Below, in pieces: positions 24,559 to 32,948 of a DNA stretch of 56,812 bases. The stretch is from CAYOKT01 sp964404605 (lineage in GTDB: Bacteria; Electryoneota; Electryoneia; Electryoneales; Electryoneaceae), in assembly GCA_964404605.1 (NCBI GenBank), contig CAYOKT010000006.1:1-56812 (forward strand), given 5' to 3'. Position numbers and translations under genes: made by a program. Within the stretch, counting starts at the first letter, position 1. Every line of letters begins with the position of its first letter. The notes below the pieces were generated by a model. The model was not told the DNA's origin. It ran no database searches and was given only the letters and a program-made list of their open reading frames with translations.

Positions 24559-25341
24559 CTATCCATTGCGCAGCCCATAATGGGCGACAGCCTCACGGGC
24601 CGCCTGCTGTTCCGCCTGTTTCTTGCTCCGCCCGACCCCGGTCCCGACCTTCTTCTCTCCCACCGACACCTCGACATGAAAGGTCTTCTCGTGATCCGGG
24701 CCGTCCTCGGCCACGACACGGTAACGCGGCAGCCCGAGGGCGTTTCCCTGCACGTATTCGAGCAACAGGCTCTTGTAGTTTTTTTCCTTTTCCCGGATCA
24801 GGCGTCCATCGAGGTCATCGGTGATGAACCTCCGGACGAAGACGCGCGCCGGCTCCAGTCCGCCGTCCAGGAAGATCGCGCCGATCACCGCCTCGAGCGC
24901 ATCTTCGAGGATGCTGCGCCGGTTGCGTCCGCCGCTGCGCGCCTCGCTCGAGGAGATCTGCATGTAGGAACCGAGACCGATGCGGCGCGCCTTGTTGGCG
25001 AGTTGACGGCCGCTGACCGCGAGGCTCTTCAGCCGCGTGAGATGCCCTTCGCGGGAGGTCGGGTTGTCCTGGTAGAGCTGCTCGGCGACAAGCAGGTCGA
25101 GGACGGCGTCCCCGAGGAACTCCAACCGCTCGTTCGTCGCCCCGCGCCGCTCACCCGTCTCGAAGATAATGCTTCTGTGCTTCAGCGCGCAGACCAGGAG
25201 TTCGGGATCGCGAAAGCGATACCCGATCATCCGCTCGAACTCCTCGAGACCTCTCTCCGCTCCGGGGCGCTTCGCCTTCCGGCGGCGCCGAACGAGCCAC
25301 CTCAACGTGAGCACAACCCCTCGATCATACCTCCCGTTCAC
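24559..25341 (-). CDS. rnc: Ribonuclease III
   Basis: Double-strand-specific RNase for rRNA and mRNA processing. The catalytic signature is NERLEFLGDAVLDLLVAEQL, with the second acidic site in EDALEAVIGAIFLDGGLEPA; the C-terminal dsRNA-binding domain runs from about residue 185 (NYKSLLLEYVQGN to the end). The start is uncertain: GTG 25341 overlaps fabF by 17 bases, and a GTG at 25314, just past the fabF stop and after GAGGGG, would also work. The fabF-rnc order is common in bacteria. Confidence 0.95.
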   Translation of the reverse strand: MNGRYDRGVVLTLRWLVRRRRKAKRPGAERGLEEFERMIGYRFRDPELLVCALKHRSIIFETGERRGATNERLEFLGDAVLDLLVAEQLYQDNPTSREGHLTRLKSLAVSGRQLANKARRIGLGSYMQISSSEARSGGRNRRSILEDALEAVIGAIFLDGGLEPARVFVRRFITDDLDGRLIREKEKNYKSLLLEYVQGNALGLPRYRVVAEDGPDHEKTFHVEVSVGEKKVGTGVGRSKKQAEQQAAREAVAHYGLRNG

Positions 25342-26578
25342 CCCGATACCGCCGCACGATCAGCGACGCGTTATGCCCCCCGAAACCGAAGGTGTTGCTC
25401 AGCGCCACCTCCAGCTCGCGCTCCTCGTACTTGTTGGGAACATAGTAGAGGTCGCACTCGGGGTCCGGTGTGACGTAGTTGATTGTCGGCGGCAGTTTGC
25501 CTTCGCGGACCGCCTGGGTGGCGGCGATCAGCTCCACCGCGCCCGCCGCGCCGAGAAGATGCCCGATCATCGATTTCGTCGAGCTGACCGCCAGTTTCCA
25601 GGCATGCTCCCCGAAAGCGGTCTTGATCGCTATGGTCTCGATCTCGTCGTTGTACTTCGTCGAGGTGCCGTGCGCATTGATGTACCCGATCTCCTCGGGA
25701 TGCACCCCGGCGCTCTTCATCGCCGCCTTCATCGACTGCACGGCTCCCACCCCGCCGGGTGCCGGCGCAGTGAGGTGATAGGCATCCGCGGAGAAGCCGT
25801 ACCCGGCGATCTCCGCGAGGATTTCCGCCCCCCGCCGCACCGCGTGTTCCTCGGTCTCAATGACGAGGATCGCCGCCCCTTCGCCCATGACGAAACCGTC
25901 CCGGTCCGCATCGAAGGGGCGCGAGGCGTGCTCCGGATCGTCGTTGCGCGTGCTGATGGCGTTCATCGCGTTGAACCCCGCCACCCCGGCCCGGGTGAGC
26001 GGCGCCTCGGTGCCGCCGGTGATCATCACGTCCGCGTCCCCGGCCCGCAGGTGCATCATCGCGAGGCCGATGGAGTGCGATGCGGTGGCACAGGCGGACT
26101 GCACGGAAAAATTGGGACCCTTCAGTCCCCAGCGGATGGAGATGTGCCCGGCGGCGATGTCGCCGATCATCATCGGGATGAAGAACGGACTGACCCGGGA
26201 AGGACCGGCATCGTTGAGCCTGTTCACCTGATCTTCATAGGTGTACATCCCGCCGATGCCCGACCCGACCACCACCCCGACCCGGTTCCGATCCACCCTG
26301 TCGAAGTCCAGCCGGGATTGATCGATCGCCTGGATGGCAGCCGCGATGGCGAACTGGCTGAACAGGTCCATCCGCCGGGAGGTTTTACGGTCCATGCAAT
26401 CGCCCGGGTCGAACCCCTTCACCTCGCAGGCGAAGGTGGTCTTGAACCCGGTCGTGTCGAAACGCGTAATCGGGCCTGCGCCGCTTTTCCCGGCGAGCAG
26501 GGCGGACCAATACTCCTCCAGCCCAATGCCCACCGGGGAGAGCACACCCATCCCGGTGATCACCACGCGATTGGCCAT
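25325..26578 (-). CDS. fabF: 3-oxoacyl-ACP synthase II (KAS II)
   Basis: Condensing enzyme that elongates acyl-ACP with malonyl-ACP. It has 417 residues and the full Cys-His-His triad: Cys163 in SACATASHS, His303 in NAHGTSTKYND and His340 in KSMIGHLLGAAG. It begins MANRVVITGMGVLSPVG, 27 bases after acpP. The typical acpP-fabF pairing and full length leave little doubt. Confidence 0.97.
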   Translation of the reverse strand: MANRVVITGMGVLSPVGIGLEEYWSALLAGKSGAGPITRFDTTGFKTTFACEVKGFDPGDCMDRKTSRRMDLFSQFAIAAAIQAIDQSRLDFDRVDRNRVGVVVGSGIGGMYTYEDQVNRLNDAGPSRVSPFFIPMMIGDIAAGHISIRWGLKGPNFSVQSACATASHSIGLAMMHLRAGDADVMITGGTEAPLTRAGVAGFNAMNAISTRNDDPEHASRPFDADRDGFVMGEGAAILVIETEEHAVRRGAEILAEIAGYGFSADAYHLTAPAPGGVGAVQSMKAAMKSAGVHPEEIGYINAHGTSTKYNDEIETIAIKTAFGEHAWKLAVSSTKSMIGHLLGAAGAVELIAATQAVREGKLPPTINYVTPDPECDLYYVPNKYEERELEVALSNTFGFGGHNASLIVRRYRGEREV

Positions 26579-26605
26579 CGTCTTCTCCGGTGGTCAGCGC
26601 GCCGG

Positions 26606-26857
26606 TCAGTCCTTCTCGGCGATCTTCTGATCGAGGTACTCGATGGCGGCGCCGACCGTGGCCAGCTTGTCCGCGTCCTCGTCCGGAATCTCGACACCGA
26701 ACGCCTCTTCGAACGCCATCACCAGCTCGACCGTGTCGAGGCTGTCGGCGCCGAGGTCGTCGATGAACGAGGCCTCCAGGGTGACCTCGTTAATGTCCAC
26801 GCCAAGCTGTTCGGCGATGATCTCCTTGACCTTCTGCACTTGCTCTTCGCTTGCCAT
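26606..26857 (-). CDS. acpP: Acyl carrier protein
   Basis: An 83-residue acidic protein with the phosphopantetheine attachment site Ser39 in DLGADSLDTVELVM. It carries growing acyl chains for the Fab enzymes. It stands between fabG and fabF as in most bacterial fatty-acid clusters. Confidence 0.97.
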   Translation of the reverse strand: MASEEQVQKVKEIIAEQLGVDINEVTLEASFIDDLGADSLDTVELVMAFEEAFGVEIPDEDADKLATVGAAIEYLDQKIAEKD

Positions 26858-26916
26858 TCGAGAAGTCCTCCACGTTGCTGGTTTTCCACGGAACCGGAAA
26901 AATACAACAATTCCCT

Positions 26917-27660
26917 CTACATCACCATGCCGCCGTCGATATGTATTACCTGTCCGGTGATGAAGGAGGCGTCGGGAGAGACGAGGAAACTCACCACCGC
27001 CGCGACATCCTCCGCCGTCCCCGCACGTCCGAGAGGCGTCATGTTGAGAAACTGCTCACGCACCGCCAGCGGTAGAACGGCGGTCATCTCCGTCTCGATG
27101 TACCCCGGCGCCAGCGCATTCACCGTGATGCCGCGCGCCGCCAGCTCCTTCGCCGCCGACTTGGTCAGCCCGATCAGGCCCGCCTTCGAGGCGGAGTAGT
27201 TCGCCTGGCCGGCATTGCCCATCACGCCGACCACCGAGGCGATGTTCACGATCCTCCCGGAGCGCTGCTTCATCATCACCTTGGCGGCCGCCCGGGTGCA
27301 GAGGAAGGCGCCCTTCAGGTTCACCGTGACGACCCTGTCCCAATCCTCTTCCTTCATCCGGACCAGCAGCGTGTCGCGGGTGATCCCGGCGTTGTTCACC
27401 AGGATGTCCAGGGAGCCCGCCTCGCCGGTGATCCGCCGCACCGCCTCCTCCACCGAGGCGGCGCTGGTGACATCGCCGGCCAGCGCCAGGACCTTGTGCC
27501 CCTCCCCGCGCAGCGCCCCGGCCGCCTCCTCCACGGCCTCCGCGGCGATATCGTGAATCGCCACCACGGCGCCGTCCTCCGCCAGCCGCCGGGCGATCGA
27601 GAGACCGATCCCACGGCCGCTCCCGGTCACCCACGCCACCTTGCCTTCGAGTGACGCCAT
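26917..27660 (-). CDS. fabG: 3-oxoacyl-ACP reductase
   Basis: A 247-residue short-chain dehydrogenase. The NADPH-binding loop is TGSGRGIG, followed by LVNNAG and the catalytic Ser/Tyr/Lys set (SVVGVMGNAGQANYSASKAG). It ends with FITGQVIHIDGGMVM, as FabG proteins do. It reduces the keto group made by FabF or FabH. The neighbours fabD and acpP make FabG more likely than another SDR. Confidence 0.96.
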   Translation of the reverse strand: MASLEGKVAWVTGSGRGIGLSIARRLAEDGAVVAIHDIAAEAVEEAAGALRGEGHKVLALAGDVTSAASVEEAVRRITGEAGSLDILVNNAGITRDTLLVRMKEEDWDRVVTVNLKGAFLCTRAAAKVMMKQRSGRIVNIASVVGVMGNAGQANYSASKAGLIGLTKSAAKELAARGITVNALAPGYIETEMTAVLPLAVREQFLNMTPLGRAGTAEDVAAVVSFLVSPDASFITGQVIHIDGGMVM

Positions 27661-27717
27661 ATCCGCTCCCTCGCTTGTTCATCCCCGCCGGACCCGGCGG
27701 GCCGGCCCGCCTGACGG

Positions 27718-28644
27718 CTACTCCGCCGCGAACGATTCCAACTGCTCCAGCGTCCCGACGCCGGTGATCTCCGCCTCGCCGAGGATCCGCTTCGCCAGCC
27801 CCTGGAGCACCCTCCCGGGGCCGGTTTCGATGTACCGCCGGACGCCGCCCTCGGCCATCGCGCGCAGGGTGTCCTCCCAGCGGACCGGCGAAGTCAGCTG
27901 CTCGATCAGCCGGCGTCGGATCTCCCCGGCGTCCGTGGTCGGCCGCGCGGTCACGTTCAGGTAGACGGGGATCTCCGCGTCCCGCATCGGCGCCCGGCGC
28001 ACGGCTTCCGCCAGTGTTTCGCCCGCCGGGGCCATCAGGGGCGAATGGAAGGCGCCGGAGACGACAAGTTGCACCGCCCGCCTCGCCCCCGCCTCCTTCG
28101 CCGCCTCCATCGCGCGCAGAACCGCCGCCCGGTCCCCGCTGATGACGATCTGCCCGGGGGCGTTCAGGTTCGCCGCCACCACGACCTCGCCGCCCGAGGA
28201 CGCCTGCCGGCAGATCTCCTCGACCCGGCCCGCCTCCAACCCCAGAAGGGCCGCCATCGTTCCGGGCCGGTCCTCGCCCGCGTGCTGCATCAGCTCACCG
28301 CGCAGGGCGACCAGCTCCAGCCCGGCCTCGAAGTCCAGCGCGCCCGCGGCGACCAGCGCGGCGTACTCGCCGACGCTGTGACCCGCGACGGCGTGCGGCA
28401 CGACACCCCGTTCGACCAGCAGGCTCGCGATCAGCGTCGAGTGGACGAACAGCGCCGGCTGGGTCACCCGCGTCTGCTTGAGCTCCTCCTCCGGCCCCTC
28501 GAAACAGATCTTCCTCAGGTCGAAAGGCAACATCGCACCGGCGCGGTCGAACCACTCCCGCGCCCGGGGCAGGCCGCCGTCCAGGTCCGCCCCCATGCCG
28601 ACCGCCTGGGAGCCCTGGCCGGGAAAGAGAAACGCCGTCTTCAT
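27718..28644 (-). CDS. fabD: Malonyl-CoA:ACP transacylase
   Basis: A 308-residue enzyme that loads malonyl groups on ACP. The nucleophile Ser90 is in AGHSVGEYAA, the catalytic His in SGAFHSPLM, and it opens MKTAFLFPGQGSQ. I chose ATG 28644 because the family starts at that strand; the long open frame upstream is antisense-biased high-GC sequence over fabH. It lies between fabH and fabG. Confidence 0.96.
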   Translation of the reverse strand: MKTAFLFPGQGSQAVGMGADLDGGLPRAREWFDRAGAMLPFDLRKICFEGPEEELKQTRVTQPALFVHSTLIASLLVERGVVPHAVAGHSVGEYAALVAAGALDFEAGLELVALRGELMQHAGEDRPGTMAALLGLEAGRVEEICRQASSGGEVVVAANLNAPGQIVISGDRAAVLRAMEAAKEAGARRAVQLVVSGAFHSPLMAPAGETLAEAVRRAPMRDAEIPVYLNVTARPTTDAGEIRRRLIEQLTSPVRWEDTLRAMAEGGVRRYIETGPGRVLQGLAKRILGEAEITGVGTLEQLESFAAE

Positions 28645-28718
28645 GGATGTAGAACCCGTTTGCCAACCTCCCTGCGTGGCGTCGCGGCCGTCGGAAAGCC
28701 GATCCAGATCGTTGCTGC

Positions 28719-29720
28719 TCAGAAGCGGATGACCGCCGAGCCCCAGGTAAACCCGCCGCCGAAGGCGACGGCCAGCACGGTAGTGCCAGGCTTGATCCGC
28801 CCGCGCTCCCGCGCCTCGTCCAGGGCGATGGGGATGGAAGCCGACGAGGTGTTGCCATACTCGTCGATGTTGATCAGCACCTTGTCGCGGCTGAATCCGA
28901 AGCGCTTCGCGGTGGCGTCGATGATCCGCATATTCGCCTGGTGAGGCACGAGGAGGTCGATCTGTTCCGGGGTCAGCTTCGCCCGCTTCATCGCGACCTC
29001 CGCCGCCTCCGCCATGGTGCGCACGGCGTGCTTGAACACCTCGTTGCCCGCCATCCTGAGGTAGAAATCCTCCGCCGTCGTCCGGGGGTCCTTCCCCGGC
29101 TTGAGGGAGCCGCCGCCGTGGCAATAGAGCAGGTGGGCGAGATCCCCGTTGGAGCCGGTGTGCGTCGAAAGGATTCCGATGCTGTCGTCCTCCGTGGGGA
29201 CGATCACCGCCGCGCCCGCGCCGTCGCCGAACAGGACGCAGGTCGTTCGGTCGGAATAATCGGTCACGCTGGAAAGGATCTCCGAGCCGATGGCGAGAAC
29301 GACCTTCGCGCGCCCGGCCCGGATGGCGTTGTCCCCGATCTCCAGCGCGTAGAGAAAACCGCTGCAGGCGGCGCCGATATCGAAGGTCGCCGCGTTGTAC
29401 GCGCCCAGCTTTGACTGGACGAAATTCGCGGTGGAGGGAAACTTCGCATCGCCGGTGACCGTGCCGATAATGATCAGGTCGACCTGGTCGGGCGTGAGCC
29501 CGGCCTGGGCGAGAGCCTTGCGCGAGGCATCGGTGCAGAGGTCGGAGGTGGGGGTGCCCGGCTCGACGACGTGGCGGCGTTTGATCCCGGTGCGCGCCGT
29601 GATCCACTCGTCCGAGGTCTCCACCATCTTCTCGAAATCCGCGTTGGTGAGGACCCGTTCCGGCACCGACCGGCCCATGCCGGCGATTCGCGAGGCGGGC
29701 TTCAACAGTTCACTCGTCAT
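28719..29720 (-). CDS. fabH: 3-oxoacyl-ACP synthase III (KAS III)
   Basis: Starts fatty-acid synthesis by condensing acetyl-CoA with malonyl-ACP. It has 333 residues with Cys119 in GAACSGFLYAL, His in LVPHQANMRI and Asn in EYGNTSSASIP. The ATG at 29720 overlaps the plsX 3' end by 11 bases and is preceded by GGGGAAG; a TTG 21 bases upstream is less likely. The plsX-fabH overlap suggests translational coupling. Confidence 0.97.
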   Translation of the reverse strand: MTSELLKPASRIAGMGRSVPERVLTNADFEKMVETSDEWITARTGIKRRHVVEPGTPTSDLCTDASRKALAQAGLTPDQVDLIIIGTVTGDAKFPSTANFVQSKLGAYNAATFDIGAACSGFLYALEIGDNAIRAGRAKVVLAIGSEILSSVTDYSDRTTCVLFGDGAGAAVIVPTEDDSIGILSTHTGSNGDLAHLLYCHGGGSLKPGKDPRTTAEDFYLRMAGNEVFKHAVRTMAEAAEVAMKRAKLTPEQIDLLVPHQANMRIIDATAKRFGFSRDKVLINIDEYGNTSSASIPIALDEARERGRIKPGTTVLAVAFGGGFTWGSAVIRF

Positions 29721-30735
29721 CAGAAACTTCCCCGCGTGCAAAGGGATTGGACAACCACAGGGCGCGTCTCGTGCGGAAAACCCGGTCTTTCACCGCCGCG
29801 GGAACATCCGTGCGGACCATCTGCCCGGCCCAGCGCAGGGCCTGCATCACGGCGGAGGGGTGGCTGCGGCCATGCCCGATGACGACCGACCCGTTCACCC
29901 CCAGGAGGGTCGCTCCGCCATACCGCCGGTAATCGAGGGTGCCAAGCCAGCGATGCAGCGCGCTGTCCCCTTCGACCGGAATGTTGTGCTCGCGCAGCAT
30001 CTCCGGAATCGATTCCGCGAATTTTAACAAAATGTTGCCGACGAAACCATGAGTGACGATGACATCGGCCGTATCGCGCAGCAGGTCCCCGCCCTCGACG
30101 TTGCCGATGAAGTTGAGCGGGCTGCGGGCGAGCAGGCGCCAGGCATCCTGCACCCGCTCCTCGCCCTTGTGGCTCTCCACGCCGATGTTCATCAGGCCGA
30201 TGCGCGGCTCCCCGACGCCGTAGATCCGCTCGACGAAAGCCGCGCCCATGGCGGCGAACTGTACGAGATGGGTCGCCTTGGGCTCCATCGTCGCGCCGGC
30301 GTCCAGCAGCAGTCCCATCGCCTCCCTGCGGGGCAGGGGCACGGCGAGGGCGGGACGGCTGATCCAGCGCATCCTCCCGACATGCGCCCGGGCGGCGCCG
30401 ACCACGGCCCCGGTGTTGCCCATGCTGACGAACGCCCGGACCTCACCGGCGGCCAGGTCTTTCGCGGCGCGGACGATGCTGCTGTTCTGCTTCTGCAGAA
30501 CCGCCTCGCCGGGGCGGTCGGTCATCTCGATCACCTCCGGCGCGTCGACGATTTCCACCTCGCCGGTGGGGACATCCATCTCACGAAGCGTCCGGCGCAG
30601 CAACTCGCCCGGGCCGTACAGCACCGGGCGGAACGCCGCTCCGGACGCGCGGAACTCCTCGAAGGCGGCGAGGACTCCCTCGACGATCACGCGGGGTCCG
30701 GGCTCGCTTCCGGCCGCGTCCACCGCGATTCTCAT
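29710..30735 (-). CDS. plsX: Phosphate acyltransferase PlsX
   Basis: Converts acyl-ACP to acyl-phosphate for phospholipid synthesis. The 341-residue protein opens MRIAVDAAGSEPGP (usually MDGxGD, here DAAGSE) and has SMGNTGAVVGAA, the LLDAGATMEPKATHLVQFA stretch and GFVGNILLKFAE, all family marks. It sits between rpmF and fabH in the classic rpmF-plsX-fabH order. The change in the N-terminal DGMGGD-type motif is a mild oddity. Confidence 0.96.
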   Translation of the reverse strand: MRIAVDAAGSEPGPRVIVEGVLAAFEEFRASGAAFRPVLYGPGELLRRTLREMDVPTGEVEIVDAPEVIEMTDRPGEAVLQKQNSSIVRAAKDLAAGEVRAFVSMGNTGAVVGAARAHVGRMRWISRPALAVPLPRREAMGLLLDAGATMEPKATHLVQFAAMGAAFVERIYGVGEPRIGLMNIGVESHKGEERVQDAWRLLARSPLNFIGNVEGGDLLRDTADVIVTHGFVGNILLKFAESIPEMLREHNIPVEGDSALHRWLGTLDYRRYGGATLLGVNGSVVIGHGRSHPSAVMQALRWAGQMVRTDVPAAVKDRVFRTRRALWLSNPFARGEVSDDE

Positions 30736-30769
30736 CGAATCCTCTCCGCCGCCGCGCCGAACCGACCGC

Positions 30770-30949
30770 TCACTTGCGGCCGGCGATCACCTGCCGTCCC
30801 TTGTACCAGCCACATTCGGGGCAGGCATGGTGAGGACGATGCATCGCGCCGCAGTTCTCGCAGGCCACAACATCGACCGGCTTCAGCGCGTGATGTGAAC
30901 GCCGTTTGTTTCGGCGGGCGGAGCTGGTCCGTTTCTTCGGGACAGCCAC
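30770..30949 (-). CDS. rpmF: 50S ribosomal protein L32
   Basis: A 59-residue protein read from a GTG start at 30949 (AVPKKRTSSARRNKRR...). It is the zinc-binding form of L32, with C30-x2-C33 (CENC) and C43-x2-C46 (CPEC). The GTG is preceded by GGAAGGTG and lies three bases beyond the DUF177 stop. The non-ATG start and small size make it easy to miss, but DUF177-rpmF-plsX is a widespread gene order. Confidence 0.95.
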   Translation of the reverse strand: MAVPKKRTSSARRNKRRSHHALKPVDVVACENCGAMHRPHHACPECGWYKGRQVIAGRK

Positions 30950-30952
30950 GAT

Positions 30953-31468
30953 TTACACCTTCCCGTTATCGTTGTTTTTCGTTGCCTTTTCGCCGCCCGG
31001 GTCCGGGGCGCCGGCGTGCACATGCTCGCAGGGCCCCTCGTTCAGATCCGCCCCGCAGACGGGGCACAACCCCCTGCACTCCGGGTGGCAGAGAAGGCGC
31101 ATCGGCACGTCGAGCAGCAGCGCATCCACGATCTCCGCGCCGAGGTCCACCTCGCGCCCGCGGGCGCCGATGAAGATCAGCCCTTCGGCGTCCTCTTCCT
31201 CGCTGTCGCGCGCCTCCCGCCGGAGAACCACCGCCCGCAGGTCAACCTCGAAGGAGCGGTCGAACTCCACCGCGCAACGGTCACACCGGTAGCTGCCCAG
31301 GGTCGAGAGGTGGAGCCGGATGTCAACAAGATGCCCCTCGTCGTCCGCCTCGCCGGTCACGTGTATCGGCGCGCGGAACACCTCCCTGTCCAGGTCCAGG
31401 GTCTCCGGGAGGACCATCTCCTCGACCGGGTTGATCCCCTGCCTGAGCGATGCCAGGTGGAGCTTCAT
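30953..31468 (-). CDS. DUF177 (YceD) family protein
   Basis: A 171-residue protein of the DUF177/YceD family, which is linked to 23S rRNA accumulation and nearly always precedes rpmF. Two cysteine pairs are visible: CDRCAVEFDR, and a distal set CHPECRGLCPVCGADLN. The acidic middle (DSEEEDAEG) and a basic/Asn-rich tail are typical. ATG 31468 is the natural start at MKLHLASLRQG. Confidence 0.93.
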   Translation of the reverse strand: MKLHLASLRQGINPVEEMVLPETLDLDREVFRAPIHVTGEADDEGHLVDIRLHLSTLGSYRCDRCAVEFDRSFEVDLRAVVLRREARDSEEEDAEGLIFIGARGREVDLGAEIVDALLLDVPMRLLCHPECRGLCPVCGADLNEGPCEHVHAGAPDPGGEKATKNNDNGKV

Positions 31469-31588
31469 AGACGGGCAAACGTAAGCACGGAGCCACGACG
31501 GAGCAAGCCTGCGGGGCCGCGGGGTCTCCCCGCCGGGAGGGCGCCCGAGCCGTCCCCGGGAAGCGGTCCGCGCCGGGCCGGCCGCGCT

Positions 31589-32803
31589 TCAGGCGGCCGT
31601 CCTCTCCCGGACGATCCGCTCCGTTTCGAGGGCGATCACAAGCTCCTCGTTCGTCGGGACGACGTACACCCCGACACGGCTCTCCCCGGTGCTGATGATG
31701 CGTTCGCCGGAGGCTTCCCCGGTGTTCTTCTCCTCGTCGAGATCGATTCCGAGAAACCCGAGCCCCTCCAGCGAACCGGCGCGGACATCGGGCGAATTCT
31801 CCCCGATGCCGCCGGTGAACACGACCGCGTCCAGCCCGCCCATCGCCGCCGTGTAGGCGCCGATGTACTTCTTCACCCGGTAGGTGAAGATCCGGAACGC
31901 CGTCTCCGCCCGCGGGTTGCCGCTCTTCATCTCCTCGACGATCTCCCGCATGTCCGAGGAGACGCCCGAGACGCCGAGCAGGCCGCTGTGCTTGTTGAGC
32001 AGGGTGTTCACCTCGCCGAGGGTCAGCTCCTCGCGACCCATGATGTGCAGCACCGCCCCGGCATCGATGTCGCCCGCGCGGGTGCCCATCAGCAGTCCCT
32101 CCACCGGGGTGAAGCCCATCGTCGTGTCCACCGAGACGCCGTGGTCCACCGCGGCCATGCTGCACCCGTTGCCGAGGTGGATGGTGATCATCCGCATGTC
32201 ATCGACGCCGCGCCCGGCGAGTTCCGCCGCCCGGTGGCTGACATAGTAGTGGCTGGTGCCGTGGAAGCCGTAACGGCGGATGCCGTAGCGCTTGTAGAGC
32301 GTGTACGGCAACCCGTACAGGTAGGCATATTCGGGCAGCTTGTGGTGGAAGGCGGTGTCGAACACCCCGACCATCGGCACATCCTTCAGCAGGCGCCCGC
32401 AGGCGACGATCCCCTTGATGTTGTGCGGGTTGTGCAGGGGCGCCAGCTCGATGCACTCGTGCAGCTCCTCCATCACCTCCGGGGTGATGAACACGCTGTC
32501 GGTGAACGCCTCGCCGCCGTGCACCACCCGGTGCCCGACCGCGTCGATCTCCTCCCGGGTCTTGATCACCCCGTGATTCGGGGCGAGGAGAATCGCGATG
32601 ATATACTCGATGGCCGCCTGGTGGTCGACGATTTCCCCGGCGATCTTCACCTTGTGACCGTCCGCCCGCATGTGGCTGAGGATCGCGCCCTTCATCCCGA
32701 TGCGCTCCACCACCCCCTTGGCGAGCGCCTTGTGGTCCTGCTCCGAATCGATCAACTGGTACTTGATCGAAGAGGAACCGCAGTTGAGGATCAGAATCTT
32801 CAT
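31589..32803 (-). CDS. ackA: Acetate kinase
   Basis: Interconverts acetate plus ATP and acetyl phosphate. It has 404 residues, the usual size. Motifs include LILNCGSSSIKYQL at the start, YGFHGTSHYYVSHRA, HLGNGCSMAAV, LLMGTRAGDIDAGAV and FTGGIGENSPDVR. No pta gene adjoins it; the partner enzyme must lie elsewhere. The ATG at 32803 follows GGAAGGG. In an organism using sulfite as acceptor it could support acetate oxidation or fermentation, not resolvable here. Confidence 0.96.
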   Translation of the reverse strand: MKILILNCGSSSIKYQLIDSEQDHKALAKGVVERIGMKGAILSHMRADGHKVKIAGEIVDHQAAIEYIIAILLAPNHGVIKTREEIDAVGHRVVHGGEAFTDSVFITPEVMEELHECIELAPLHNPHNIKGIVACGRLLKDVPMVGVFDTAFHHKLPEYAYLYGLPYTLYKRYGIRRYGFHGTSHYYVSHRAAELAGRGVDDMRMITIHLGNGCSMAAVDHGVSVDTTMGFTPVEGLLMGTRAGDIDAGAVLHIMGREELTLGEVNTLLNKHSGLLGVSGVSSDMREIVEEMKSGNPRAETAFRIFTYRVKKYIGAYTAAMGGLDAVVFTGGIGENSPDVRAGSLEGLGFLGIDLDEEKNTGEASGERIISTGESRVGVYVVPTNEELVIALETERIVRERTAA

Positions 32804-32948
32804 CGGCCCTTCCACATCTTGAATGTTACCCCCTCCCGCGGCCCGCGCCGCAGGCGGGAAAAGTGCGGGTTTTTTTCGGGAGGGGCAACAGGAAAAAGGG
32901 GAAGCGCACGCGGAGACCGGGACCCGCCGCCGCGAGAAAGAAGCGCCC

